This document shows, piece by piece, positions 1 through 7,799 of a DNA stretch of 64,000 nt. Within the stretch, counting starts at the first letter, position 1. Each line of letters opens with the position of its first letter. The notes beneath the pieces were generated by a model. That model had not been told where the DNA came from, did no database searches, and was given only the letters and a program-made list of their open reading frames with translations. Origin of the DNA: Verrucomicrobiota bacterium (GTDB lineage Bacteria > Verrucomicrobiota > Lentisphaeria > JABSQK01 > JAJFLO01). The stretch covers positions 1 to 64,000 of the forward strand of contig JAJFLP010000030.1 of the NCBI GenBank assembly GCA_021772635.1, read 5' to 3'. The translations under genes were made by a program, and so were the position numbers.

Positions 1-75
1 CGACGCCCCCGCTACGACAGCAGTTTTCGCCCTCTCTGCTGCTCTTTTGCTCGGAGGCCGTTCTGCAGGCGGTCG

Positions 76-185
76 GTTTCTGAATGTGGGAGGCGATGTC
101 CCAGCGGCGTTAATATTTATTCTGGTACAATTCCGATAAAGTTGTAATCGCCGCTTGGGACAGCGCCTCCCACATTCAGAAACAG
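76..185. repeat. Long imperfect inverted repeat (about 110 bp)
   Basis: Two arms of about 36-40 bases face each other around a 28-base AT-rich centre. The left arm reads TTTCTGAATGTGGGAGGCG and the right arm ends CGCCTCCCACATTCAGAAA, with a further block near GTCCCAGCGGCG matched by CGCCGCTTGGGAC. This could fold into a long hairpin or be a small palindromic mobile repeat. It lies just downstream of the CHASE4/HAMP gene, so it might also serve as that gene's transcription end. No second copy was seen in the window. Confidence 0.75.
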
Positions 186-251
186 CTTCCTCCCTTTCAC
201 GGTTAAAAAACCGAGTCTTCAGGCTTAAGTTGGGGGGCATTCGGTGTGACC

Positions 252-1424
252 CTAATCTTCTGCCCCGACTTCCCCACGCTCGTCGAGTTCCTTGCGAAGC
301 CTGTTATTCTCTGTTCGAAGTTCGTCCGTACGCACTTCTACCATTCGTTCGAGTTCGGTGTGATATCCTTGGAGCAGCCTCAGCATTTTATTAAACTCAC
401 GCGCGAGAACACCAAGTTCGTCTCGCCGCTGTTCGGGAATCGTTAATGAAAGATCACCGGTTTTCCCAATGGAAACCACGTGATTCTTTAATTTTCCTAT
501 TGGACTCAGGACTGAGAAGTGAAAAATCAGCAACACCATGATCAATACGCCCGTTCCCGTCGCCAGGACCGAATACGCCGCATAACGCATGACAGCGTTT
601 CCTTTATCGGTTATTTTTCTTTCGGTCACCGACTTAATCAGGAAGGCTATGTTTCCTTTTATATCGGGGAATATCGTATATGAGTCGATTCGGTCATCGC
701 TACAGACTTCAACCAGATTTCCGGATTCATCTGTAATTCGGTTCGGGATGTCTTGCACCCATCCAGGTAAAACTCCATCGATAGTAGGAAAAATCTGAAA
801 GTTGACGTTGGTTTGATCTGTAAGTACGTTGACAATCTCGTCATTAAGCAACCGCCCGAAAATTAGAACTCCTCGAGCAGGCCCCTCACTATTACTGGTT
901 AATATGGGGCGACAAGAAATCAGCATCGGGCCTTTATCAGTTACAAAAACACCGGTGATTTTGACGTCTGATAACGATTTATTCTCAAACTTAAGCGAAA
1001 TAAGGGAGTGGCTGGCCGGGAATTTATCTATTGGAAATTCGTTTAGCCGGATATCCTTGTCCGCTGCAAAATCATAGTTTCGACCCCAAACAACCTTACC
1101 GTTGCGATCTACATAATGAATGGAATTAACCTTATTCTCTGTAAATGCAGTTATCGTAAGGTTGCTCTTAACGTACGTATCGCTATAAGATTCGATAAAT
1201 TCATAAGTATCATCCCATCCCGCCCAATCACTACAAAGTAAATCAAGGTGATGAATCTCTCTTTCAATCGCCCGCACCGAACGGTTCACATTTTTCTCCG
1301 CTTCTTCATGTTCAAGCGATAAGAAACTCGGGAAAATTATGGAACGATGAATCCCGAAGTTCACAATACCGTAAAGTACGAAAACGCTAACCAGAATTAG
1401 CGAAATTTTTGATTTTAAAGTCAT
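252..1424 (-). CDS. CHASE4 and HAMP domain membrane sensor without output domain
   Basis: A membrane sensor of 390 residues. An N-terminal membrane segment (about residues 7-24) is followed by a large extracytoplasmic region typical of CHASE4 sensors, including the motif CSDWAGWDDTYEF, then a second membrane segment (about 282-305), a HAMP linker (about 306-349) and a charged coiled coil ending the protein (about 350-385). CHASE4 is a ligand-sensing domain normally attached to histidine kinase, GGDEF or chemotaxis outputs. No such output follows here: the reading frame stops after the coiled coil. It may signal by partnering with another protein or be a truncated sensor. ATG start on the minus strand. 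CHASE4 assignment is from motif memory. Confidence 0.75.
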   Translation of the reverse strand: MTLKSKISLILVSVFVLYGIVNFGIHRSIIFPSFLSLEHEEAEKNVNRSVRAIEREIHHLDLLCSDWAGWDDTYEFIESYSDTYVKSNLTITAFTENKVNSIHYVDRNGKVVWGRNYDFAADKDIRLNEFPIDKFPASHSLISLKFENKSLSDVKITGVFVTDKGPMLISCRPILTSNSEGPARGVLIFGRLLNDEIVNVLTDQTNVNFQIFPTIDGVLPGWVQDIPNRITDESGNLVEVCSDDRIDSYTIFPDIKGNIAFLIKSVTERKITDKGNAVMRYAAYSVLATGTGVLIMVLLIFHFSVLSPIGKLKNHVVSIGKTGDLSLTIPEQRRDELGVLAREFNKMLRLLQGYHTELERMVEVRTDELRTENNRLRKELDERGEVGAED

Positions 1425-2287
1425 GAATTCAACTTTTCGTATTCGATGCAGCTATTCCATGTCGATGATAGATAAAAATTTTACGGCCATTAAGCTACCT
1501 GATATTGTAGCTAAATACAATTTTCGTTCTTCAAATCGCCAGCACCTGCGGGTGTCAGTTCTTAGACACTGTTCGTGGATCAACCTTCGAATGTGCGGCG
1601 TGTCTTGACTTCATCACTGTCAAAGTTCTGTTAACCGAAGAAGAGATTTCTGCCGGCAAGGGGTCATTATATTCGATCGTCTACAAGTTAATCGGCTTTA
1701 TCAAATCAACTTTGGACACCCTGTTATACAAACAGGTAGCCAGATATGATACCGACTAAGATTACGAGATAGAGCAGGATCAGGAATTAGAAGTGGAGAT
1801 TACGGAACTAGATGTCAAACGTACCCGGTTCCGCGAAGAACCTAGATTATCTCCAATTCTTCGATCAGAAAATCATCGATTCCTTACAGAATCTGGTCAT
1901 TTGAGCTTGTTGTAATTGGTATCGGGTCGCGACATTGTTCTAGGCGTCTCACGTCGAAATCGCTATCTGAATCGATTTTAATGATTTGTGATCGAAGGCA
2001 CTACGTCTCTATGGCACAACGATTATACTGAACCGGGCTCAGAGAGAATTCGATTGCGACAGCGAAACCGAAAACAATAGTAATCCGATCGAGACGTCGG
2101 ATTTACCCTTACTTTTTAAGGATCAACTAAACTGCAAGCAATTGAAATCTTGAGTGATTTAAATCTAACTGCGTATAAGATTTCGAACGGTATTTCGAAA
2201 ACTCGAAGGCGTTCGGTATAACAGTCGGTACGATATTCATTTAATAACCAATTTTTCGTATCTTTCACTAGCCGGAGTATTTCCTGG
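1425..2287. other. Gene-poor spacer with a repeat copy and a possible decayed frame
   Basis: No intact gene is convincing here. On the plus strand, frame 1511-1915 stays open except for one TAA at 1757, and its translation looks protein-like (for example KLIGFIKSTLDTLLYKQVAR, then YEIEQDQELEVEITELDV after the stop), so a decayed gene is possible but unproven. A family 1 dispersed repeat occupies 2127-2222, directly upstream of the M50-like gene. Confidence 0.4.
2127..2222 (+). repeat. Family 1 dispersed repeat, copy A (short form)
   Basis: Begins AAACTGCAAGCAATTG and ends GAAGGCGTTCGGTATAAC. It is nearly the same length as copy B at 38957-39053 and matches it along most of its length, including the box TTCGAACGGTATTTCGAAAA. 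Neither copy has the internal hairpin modules found in copies D, E, F and G. Confidence 0.8.
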
Positions 2288-3061
2288 TTGACTTTCTACG
2301 ATAGATCATTTGATACGGGGAAGCGGCGCGATGAGTTCTGCTACCTTGATAAAGGCGGATGGGTTGCGCTTGTAGGGGGCGGCGCCTGTGCATTCACTCC
2401 GTTTGCGTCTGAACGGTTACGCTGGATCATGTCCTATCTGAAAATTCTGATCCACGAAGTCGGGCATTCTGTAGTCGCTTGGTCATTCGGTTATCCTGGG
2501 GTGCCTACGTTTAACCTCCAGCACGGCGGGGGCGTTGCGCGGCATGGTCCTCAAGCAAGCTGGTTACTTACGGCTATTTCAATAGTATTTGTCCTCTTCG
2601 TTATCAAGAACTTCAAGAATCCTACCGCCATGGTTCTCTCGGGGATCGGCGCATGCGGGTATATCCTAAGTCTCTCGACACCATTCCATAAGATGATTGA
2701 GCTTTATATGGGACACGGCTTTGAGCTTCTGTTGGCGACAGTTTTTATTTATCGCGCTGCAAGCAATTGGGCGGTACACCACGGACTGGAGAGATTTCTG
2801 TACGGCTTTGCCGGCTTTTATCTAATTTATGAGAATATTGTGTTCGTCTGGTTGCTGTTGTTTGATAAAGGTTATCGACAAGTTTATTTCGATGGTATCG
2901 CTCCCGGTCTACTAAACGATTTCTATCGAATTTGGGTTGAACATCTTAAAACGGCAAGTTTTGACCACCTGGCAACCTTCCATGGCGTACTGACGATTCT
3001 ATGCCCGGTGTTCGCCATTGGATTGCATTATCTGATGCGTCGGAACAGCGCAACTTTCTAG
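2288..3061 (+). CDS. M50-like (site-2 type) membrane metalloprotease homologue
   Basis: A 257-residue multi-pass membrane protein with the zinc-protease motif HEVGH at about residues 56-60 (ILIHEVGHSVVAW), inside a hydrophobic segment as in M50/site-2 proteases. Several further membrane segments follow to the C terminus (LMRRNSATF). The TTG start at 2288 has a GGAG about ten bases upstream, but the first 45 residues look less conserved and the internal ATG at residue 48 (MSYLKILIHEVGH) is an alternative start. The usual second metal-ligand motif of M50 enzymes (NxxPxxxLDG) was not found, so it may belong to a shortened M50-like family or be inactive. Substrate unknown. Confidence 0.7.
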   Translation: MTFYDRSFDTGKRRDEFCYLDKGGWVALVGGGACAFTPFASERLRWIMSYLKILIHEVGHSVVAWSFGYPGVPTFNLQHGGGVARHGPQASWLLTAISIVFVLFVIKNFKNPTAMVLSGIGACGYILSLSTPFHKMIELYMGHGFELLLATVFIYRAASNWAVHHGLERFLYGFAGFYLIYENIVFVWLLLFDKGYRQVYFDGIAPGLLNDFYRIWVEHLKTASFDHLATFHGVLTILCPVFAIGLHYLMRRNSATF

Positions 3062-3259
3062 AACCGAAAGGAAAAAGTGAACCTAAGTGGGTAGCGCTGT
3101 AGTAGAATAAGAATATTTCAGCGTACGATCTCGATGATGAAACAGAAAACTGCGATGAAAGTTCGAGATCGGGTCCGCGTGGGTCGGCAGTTGAATTTCC
3201 AGAGAGCGACCGTCCGGGCCGTACCGGCCCGGTTAATACGTAACGAAACTCGGGTTAAG

Positions 3260-3354
3260 TGACGCTAAAGCGTGAACTCCAACGGGGGACCTTAACAACA
3301 CTAATCTTTTGGTATGCGAGGAGCGCCCGTTGGAGTTCACACTTTAGTGTGTCA
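3260..3354. repeat. Inverted repeat with arms of about 27 bp
   Basis: The left arm GACGCTAAAGCGTGAACTCC AACGGG (3261-3286) is the reverse complement, with a few mismatches, of the right arm CCCGTTGGAGTTCACACTTT AGTGTGTC (3326-3353). The spacer is about 40 bases. It lies between the M50-like gene and the tandem repeats before the uracil-DNA glycosylase and could form a stable hairpin, acting as a terminator, an RNA stabiliser or a small mobile palindrome. Confidence 0.75.
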
Positions 3355-3363
3355 AAATGACGA

Positions 3364-3550
3364 AGTTTCAGAGGAGCCCACCAGTGGGTTTCTTTTTTGA
3401 CCCACTTATTACAATACGAAACGGGCCCACAATATCGAAGATTTCCGCCAAGTTTCAAGGGAGCCCACCAGTGGGTTTCCTTTTTAACCCACATTTTACA
3501 AGACGAAACGGGCTCACAGTATCGAAGGTTTGAGCCAAGTTTTAAGGAGG
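3364..3550 (+). repeat. 87-bp tandem repeat (two units plus start of a third)
   Basis: Unit 1 starts AGTTTCAGAGGAGCCCACC at 3364, unit 2 starts AGTTTCAAGGGAGCCCACC at 3451, and a third start, AGTTTTAAGGAGG, lies at 3538, so the period is 87 bases. Each full unit contains a CCCACCAGTGGG hairpin followed by TTTCTTTTTT or TTTCCTTTTT, resembling an intrinsic terminator, and later a GGGCCCAC or GGGCTCAC segment. The third start supplies the AAGGAGG ribosome binding site of the downstream gene. A related CCCACCAGTGGGTTT lies just after that gene at about 4166. Confidence 0.85.
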
Positions 3551-3559
3551 TCACATGCT

Positions 3560-4138
3560 ATGACGCCATTTGAATCGTTACTGGTCCAAGTTCGGGCTTG
3601 CACCATCTGCGAGGCGCATCTGCCGTTGGGACCGCGGCCGGTCGTTCAGCTGGATCCGAAGGCCAGGGTTCTTATCGCCGGGCAGGCGCCGGGTAGGAAA
3701 GTCCATGCTTCGGGTATGCCATTCGATGATGCCAGCGGAGATCGATTACGCGATTGGCTGGGGCTGACGCGTGACGAGTTCTACAACCCGGAGCGGATCG
3801 CGATTCTGCCAATGGGGTTCTGCTATCCCGGTACCGGAAAGTCAGGAGACCTCCCGCCACGCCCGGAATGTGCGCCGGCCTGGCGTAACCCGCTTCTTCA
3901 GCAGCTTCGCCGTATAGAGCTCACCCTGGTTATCGGGCAGTACGCGCACGCATATCACTTTGACGGGAAGAAGACCTCGCTTACTGAACGCGTGAAATCC
4001 TGGCGTACATATTGGCCTGGTGTGGTTCCACTTCCGCATCCCAGCCCCAGAAACAACCTTTGGCTTCGCCGAAATCCCTGGTTCGAGATCGAGCTACTCC
4101 CAATGCTTCACGAACGCGTTTCGGAGGTTTTTGCGTAA
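3560..4138 (+). CDS. Uracil-DNA glycosylase family protein (iron-sulfur type)
   Basis: A 192-residue member of the uracil-DNA glycosylase superfamily, which removes uracil from DNA in base excision repair. The N-terminal CTIC pair (residues 14 and 17) and later cysteines (FCYPG, PECAP) fit a four-cysteine iron-sulfur enzyme. The GQAPG motif, with MPFDDASGDRLRDW downstream, marks the active-site region, and HPSPRN is the conserved C-terminal DNA-contact motif. The start at 3560 is chosen over the track's 3530 because AAGGAGG lies about nine bases upstream. That ribosome binding site falls at the beginning of a third 87-bp repeat unit. The exact UDG family is not resolved. Confidence 0.88.
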   Translation: MTPFESLLVQVRACTICEAHLPLGPRPVVQLDPKARVLIAGQAPGRKVHASGMPFDDASGDRLRDWLGLTRDEFYNPERIAILPMGFCYPGTGKSGDLPPRPECAPAWRNPLLQQLRRIELTLVIGQYAHAYHFDGKKTSLTERVKSWRTYWPGVVPLPHPSPRNNLWLRRNPWFEIELLPMLHERVSEVFA

Positions 4139-4317
4139 AGTTCAGCGTAATTATGAGATTCAATCCCACCAGTGGGTTTAATTCCCCGACGGTTACTCTC
4201 TTCGGCGAACAGCTATCTCATCCTGGAGTTGCTAGGATTCGTCGTCGTAGTAAAGCTTCAAGAGCCTTTTATGCTTCGTGGGCTTCCCCGGCGGCAGTTG
4301 ATTAAGCAATTTTATCG

Positions 4318-4346
4318 TATAACATATTTAATATAAATATGTTATA
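4318..4346. promoter_or_regulatory. Perfect 13-bp inverted repeat, operator-like or terminator-like
   Basis: TATAACATATTTA, three bases, then TAAATATGTTATA: both arms match perfectly over 13 bases. It is entirely AT-rich apart from one C/G pair per arm. The symmetry and short spacer suggest a dimer-binding site or a weak hairpin. It lies between the uracil-DNA glycosylase gene and the broken YjdF gene. No regulator gene adjoins it. Confidence 0.6.
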
Positions 4347-4387
4347 TGGCTGCGTGCGGCTTTCTTTATTTCGCGCTACGGTTATCG

Positions 4388-4579
4388 TCAGGTTAAAATC
4401 TCGACAACAACCCAGATACTCAAGCACAGCCACGTAAAAATATACGACCGCATAGAAACGCTAAATGATTTCTCGGCGACTGCATCTGTTAACGACATGA
4501 GCTCGTTCGAGAACGTCATAAAGCCCAACCCCATCAATAAGGCCGTGAATGCCACTGCCGCGTAGATCTGGGTTGGCAC
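4388..4579 (-). CDS. Possible small two-segment membrane protein
   Basis: A 63-residue minus-strand frame with a GTG start and two hydrophobic stretches (YAAVAFTALLMGLGFMTF and YIFTWLCLSIWVVVEIL), separated by a polar linker. No ribosome binding site is obvious and no family is recognised. It lies beside the remains of a YjdF-type gene on the other strand and may itself be a fragment or a chance frame. Confidence 0.3.
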   Translation of the reverse strand: MPTQIYAAVAFTALLMGLGFMTFSNELMSLTDAVAEKSFSVSMRSYIFTWLCLSIWVVVEILT

Positions 4580-4768
4580 ATTTTCGGCGGTCTTACTCTG
4601 GTTCGCAGTAGCACCGAAAGACTATTTCACTGGGTGCTTGGAGGGTGTGCTGCCGCCCTTATCGGTTTTGTGATACTGGAAGCAACGTATAAATCGTTTC
4701 GGCTTACCAGCTTGCTTTATTTGTTGATACTACGACACTGCGGCGTTCTAATGATTAGCGGGTATATC
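4571..4768 (+). pseudogene. Truncated YjdF (DUF2238) membrane protein, N-terminal fragment
   Basis: The frame reads STERLFHWVLGG, then GFVILEATYKSFRLTSLLYL, LILRHCGVLMISGY. This follows the pattern of the N-terminal third of YjdF/DUF2238 inner membrane proteins, where an ATxxxFxLTxLLYxLIxLH segment leads into LMxGGHYTY. The match ends at ISGYI, exactly where family 1 repeat copy C begins. The rest of the family (normally around 200 residues) is missing, as is an obvious start codon. The track's 74-residue ORF here is this fragment read through into the repeat. Family assignment is from motif memory. Confidence 0.6.
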
Positions 4769-4890
4769 TGCAAGCAGTACAATTTTTGGACGACTTTTAA
4801 CTTATCACCTAAGGGATTCCGAACGGTATTTTCTCCGCATAAGCGAGAGTCTCGGTAGTCCGGACGAAAACCCATTGACGATGGGTATAC
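4762..4890 (+). repeat. Family 1 dispersed repeat, copy C
   Basis: Starts GTATATCTGCAAGCAGTACA ATTTTTGG, has the central box CCTAAGGGATTCCGAACGGT ATTTT, and ends near GATGGGTATAC. Between the box and the end it carries a CTCCGCATAAGCGAGAG segment, a decayed version of the hairpin modules seen in other copies. Its left edge coincides with the break in the YjdF fragment. Confidence 0.75.
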
Positions 4891-4920
4891 TTAGAAAATT
4901 GAGACAGGACCTGGACGTTT

Positions 4921-5778
4921 ATGAATCAGACGCAGACGAAAAAGAATCTCTGGCTTAAAGACCACGGCCGAAGTGTGACTTCGCAAGGGGGTGAGGATGG
5001 TATTCTCGAGAAAGTTCTTGAGGTTATCGGTGATACAGATCGGTGGTGCGTAGAATTCGGAAGCTGGGACGGCGAACATCTGAGTAACACCTATAATCTC
5101 ATCAACAACAAAAACTACTCGGCGGTGCTGATCGAGGGAAGTCCGAGTCGATATAAAGATCTCGTCAAGAATTTTCGGGGGAATTCGAATGTCAGGACTG
5201 TTAATCGATTTGTCGGTTTCGAACCGAGTGATTGCCTATGCAATATTCTGAAGGAGACGGAGATCCCGAGGAACTTCGACCTGTTGTCGATTGACATCGA
5301 TGGCAACGATTATCATGTGTGGGACGCCGCTCGAGAGTACCAACCGAAGGTAGTAATCATTGAGTTTAACGGAACGATTCCTAAATGCGTTGAGTTCGTA
5401 CAACCCCGGGATATGGCAGTTACTCAAGGGACAAGTTTGCTTTCAATGATTAAACTGGCGAAGTCGAAAGGTTATGAACTCGTAACAGTCGAAACGTCGA
5501 ACGCTATTTTCGTCGACAAACAGTACTTCGATCTTTTCAATATCGACGACAACTCGATTGAAACTCAATGGACGGATCAGTCGGCGATTACCCACATCTT
5601 TATCGGTTACGATGGCTCGATATTTTTGAGAGGATTCTGCCGTCTTCCGTGGCAAGGGATTGCTCTTAGGGAATCAATGGTACAGGTTCTTCCGCGTTGG
5701 GCAAGGAAGACATTTAAACGGCGAAATTTTCTGATGCGGAAACTGGCGAAATTTTATCGCTGTCGTTTGAAGGATTAA
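4921..5778 (+). CDS. FkbM-like protein with SAM-methyltransferase fold
   Basis: A 285-residue soluble protein. Near the N terminus it has SQGGEDGILEKV and then CVEFGSWDGEHLSNT, corresponding to the glycine-rich SAM-binding motif of FkbM-type methyltransferases. FDLLSIDIDGNDYHVWDA (about residues 119-136) corresponds to the next conserved acidic strand (DID/DxEG-like). These proteins often sit near surface-glycan genes, but here the neighbours are a broken gene and a TRAP transporter, so the substrate cannot be inferred. It ends in a basic tail (WARKTFKRRNF). Whether it is a true methyltransferase is uncertain. Confidence 0.6.
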   Translation: MNQTQTKKNLWLKDHGRSVTSQGGEDGILEKVLEVIGDTDRWCVEFGSWDGEHLSNTYNLINNKNYSAVLIEGSPSRYKDLVKNFRGNSNVRTVNRFVGFEPSDCLCNILKETEIPRNFDLLSIDIDGNDYHVWDAAREYQPKVVIIEFNGTIPKCVEFVQPRDMAVTQGTSLLSMIKLAKSKGYELVTVETSNAIFVDKQYFDLFNIDDNSIETQWTDQSAITHIFIGYDGSIFLRGFCRLPWQGIALRESMVQVLPRWARKTFKRRNFLMRKLAKFYRCRLKD

Positions 5779-5808
5779 TTAACCGAAAGTCACAGGACCA
5801 GGAATACT

Positions 5809-5987
5809 AACCTGAATAATTCACCAGTATTCTGCTGCGAACCGTAATCTCTGCTCAAATAAACTGATGGGCTTGAGTTCACACCTTAGTAGATGAAACT
5901 TCACTTTCACCGTGGCGCCTTCTCCAATCGTCTTATTATGCACGAGTTAAGTTCTCTCGCGACGAATCCCGTGAATTAATCAGGCTA
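5809..5987 (-). repeat. Family 2 palindromic repeat (about 178 bp), copy 1
   Basis: Read on the plus strand it runs from CCTGAATAATTCACCAGTAT TCTGCTGCGA to GTGAATTAATCAGGCTA. Its ends form an inverted repeat (CCTGAATAATTC against CCTGATTAATTC). It matches copy 3 (56901-57079) along its length and shares ends and the CGCGAGAG segment with copy 2 (9100-9278). The right edge overlaps the TAG stop codon of dctM, so on the minus strand the element begins at that stop codon. Confidence 0.85.
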
Positions 5988-7253
5988 ACTGCCTGGTGGT
6001 AATAGCATGAGCGAGATCTGGGGGACGTAGGTAATAAGGACAAGCGCAACCAGCAGGCATGCCAGAAAAGAAAGCGATGCCATATATAGCGAGACAACGG
6101 GTTTCTTAAATCGGATGCTTGCGATGAATAGGTTCAAGCCCACCGGTGGTGTTATATAACCAATCCCGAGATTTGTAAGGAAGATTATCCCCAGGTGTAC
6201 AGGATGAATGCCGTATTCCATCGCGATCGGACTGATTAACGGTACAATCAGTACTATTGCTGCGTAAATATCAATCATACATCCAACGATCAGCAGGAAG
6301 CAGTTCAGGGCAATCAAGAACGTGTACTTACTTGTCATTCGTGCACTGAAGTATTCCAGCATTCTCGTGGGAACTTCTTCGTCGATCAGGTAGCTAGTGA
6401 CAGCCAAAGTCATCCCGAGAATAATCAGGATGCCTCCAACTAGAACGACACTTTCGCGGGCTATCCGCCCGATTTCGCCAATCCGGATATCGCGGTAAAT
6501 GATAACCTCCACGATCAAGATATATGCTGCTGCAATAACCGCTGCCTCGCTGATCGCAAATGTGCCGCTGTAGATTCCACCCAGGACCAGAAACGGCAGA
6601 GGTACTTCCCACTTCGCGATCCAGAGGCTATCGATAAGTTCCCGGAACGAAAATCTCTGCCGTGGAATCTTGTTCTTGACAGCGTAGCACATTCCGTATA
6701 GCGACAGGAAAGCGATGATCATGAGGCCCGGCATGATCCCAGCGCGAAAGAGGTCATCGATGCTCGTTTCAGAAATAACACCGTACAGGATCACCGGTAA
6801 ACTCGGCGCAAAAAGTAGCCCCAAGCTCCCGCCGGAGGTTATCAAACCAAGGCTGAATCTCTCGCTATACTGATCCTTCATCAAGGCCGGTAAAAGCAAT
6901 CCCCCCAGCGCGACGATCGTGATGCCTGATGCGCCAGTGAGAGCGGTCAAAAAGGAACACGCTACGATTGTTACAATCGCCAAACCCCCGGGGACCCAAC
7001 CCAGGAATGCCTTCGACAGCTGAAGGAGGCGTCGCGGTGCACCGCTATAGGTTAGAAGGTATCCTGCAAAGGCGAAAATTGGCAGGGTTTGGAGCAGTGG
7101 TTTGCTTGCGAGCTGGTAGAAATTGATTATGACCGCTTGAAGGTCTATCTCTGCGCGATAGTGGTTTACCAATGCGGATAATCCCATTACGGCAAACAAC
7201 GGTGTACCGATGAGGGCAAAAACTATGATCAGCAACGTTAGTAAGATAATCAT
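5985..7253 (-). CDS. dctM: TRAP transporter large membrane subunit DctM
   Basis: The 12-segment membrane subunit of a tripartite ATP-independent periplasmic (TRAP) transporter, which uses an ion gradient to import substrates delivered by the binding protein. It is 422 residues from the start used here and strongly hydrophobic throughout, with family motifs such as SGASGITIVALGGLLLP-like (LTGASGITIVALGGLLLP) and NLGIGYITPPVGLNLF near the C terminus. The track's longer start (7304) would run 50 bases into dctQ. The ATG at 7253 lies one base after the dctQ stop and gives MIILLTLL, the usual DctM N terminus. Translation is probably coupled to dctQ. Confidence 0.93.
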   Translation of the reverse strand: MIILLTLLIIVFALIGTPLFAVMGLSALVNHYRAEIDLQAVIINFYQLASKPLLQTLPIFAFAGYLLTYSGAPRRLLQLSKAFLGWVPGGLAIVTIVACSFLTALTGASGITIVALGGLLLPALMKDQYSERFSLGLITSGGSLGLLFAPSLPVILYGVISETSIDDLFRAGIMPGLMIIAFLSLYGMCYAVKNKIPRQRFSFRELIDSLWIAKWEVPLPFLVLGGIYSGTFAISEAAVIAAAYILIVEVIIYRDIRIGEIGRIARESVVLVGGILIILGMTLAVTSYLIDEEVPTRMLEYFSARMTSKYTFLIALNCFLLIVGCMIDIYAAIVLIVPLISPIAMEYGIHPVHLGIIFLTNLGIGYITPPVGLNLFIASIRFKKPVVSLYMASLSFLACLLVALVLITYVPQISLMLLPPGS

Positions 7254-7254
7254 A

Positions 7255-7788
7255 TCACTCCGATTCCCGCTTAAACCCAGAATGAAATTGAATCGCGCCT
7301 GCAATCAATAGCCGGACAGTCAATATAAAAAATCCAATTGGTAGGACGAGTTCGAACATCCATTCAGGTATAGAACTGAAAATGGCGGAGGGACCGGCAT
7401 ACTCCCTCTCATCTATCACGAATTTAATGCTTATCCATGTCAAAAGGCCGCAAATTCCTGCTGAGAGAAAGCTTGTACACGCGGCAATACGCGCCTTCCA
7501 GTGACTAGAAAGAACATGCGATATAATATCAACTGTGATATGTTTATTATCCTGAGTGGCAGCGCCCGCACCAAATAGCGCAAGCCATAAAACAAGTTGG
7601 CGGGATAACGGCTCGGTCCAAGTGACGCCGGTGCTGGAGAATGTGCGGAGAAGTATGGGCATAAGCCCGAGAATTATGATAGCAAATAAGACGATTCCGA
7701 AGAAGACTTCTTCGGTACGCCGGATAAATCGTAGCAGTCGATTTTCCTTCGGGCGTTCGTCCTGTGTATGTTTTTCGGCGGGTTCCAT
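7255..7788 (-). CDS. dctQ: TRAP transporter small membrane subunit DctQ
   Basis: A 177-residue small TRAP subunit with four membrane segments, beginning at about residue 30 (VFFGIVLFAIIILGLMPI). It has the DctQ hallmark TWTEPLSRQLVLWLALFGAG, in which a tryptophan/glutamate pair precedes the second segment, and AATQDNKHITVDI after it. It pairs with DctM to form the membrane complex. It sits between dctP (11-base gap) and dctM (one-base gap) in one operon. The first 25 residues are charged and variable. Confidence 0.92.
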   Translation of the reverse strand: MEPAEKHTQDERPKENRLLRFIRRTEEVFFGIVLFAIIILGLMPILLRTFSSTGVTWTEPLSRQLVLWLALFGAGAATQDNKHITVDIISHVLSSHWKARIAACTSFLSAGICGLLTWISIKFVIDEREYAGPSAIFSSIPEWMFELVLPIGFFILTVRLLIAGAIQFHSGFKRESE

Positions 7789-7799
7789 CCTGAGAAATA

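Noticed and set aside
3364-3550. CRISPR-like tandem repeat
   Set aside because: The units are 87 bases long and adjacent without unique spacers, and no cas gene is present, so this is a tandem duplication.
4634-4858. 74-residue plus-strand ORF as an intact gene
   Set aside because: Its first half is the YjdF fragment and its second half is read through repeat copy C, so it is not a real full-length protein.
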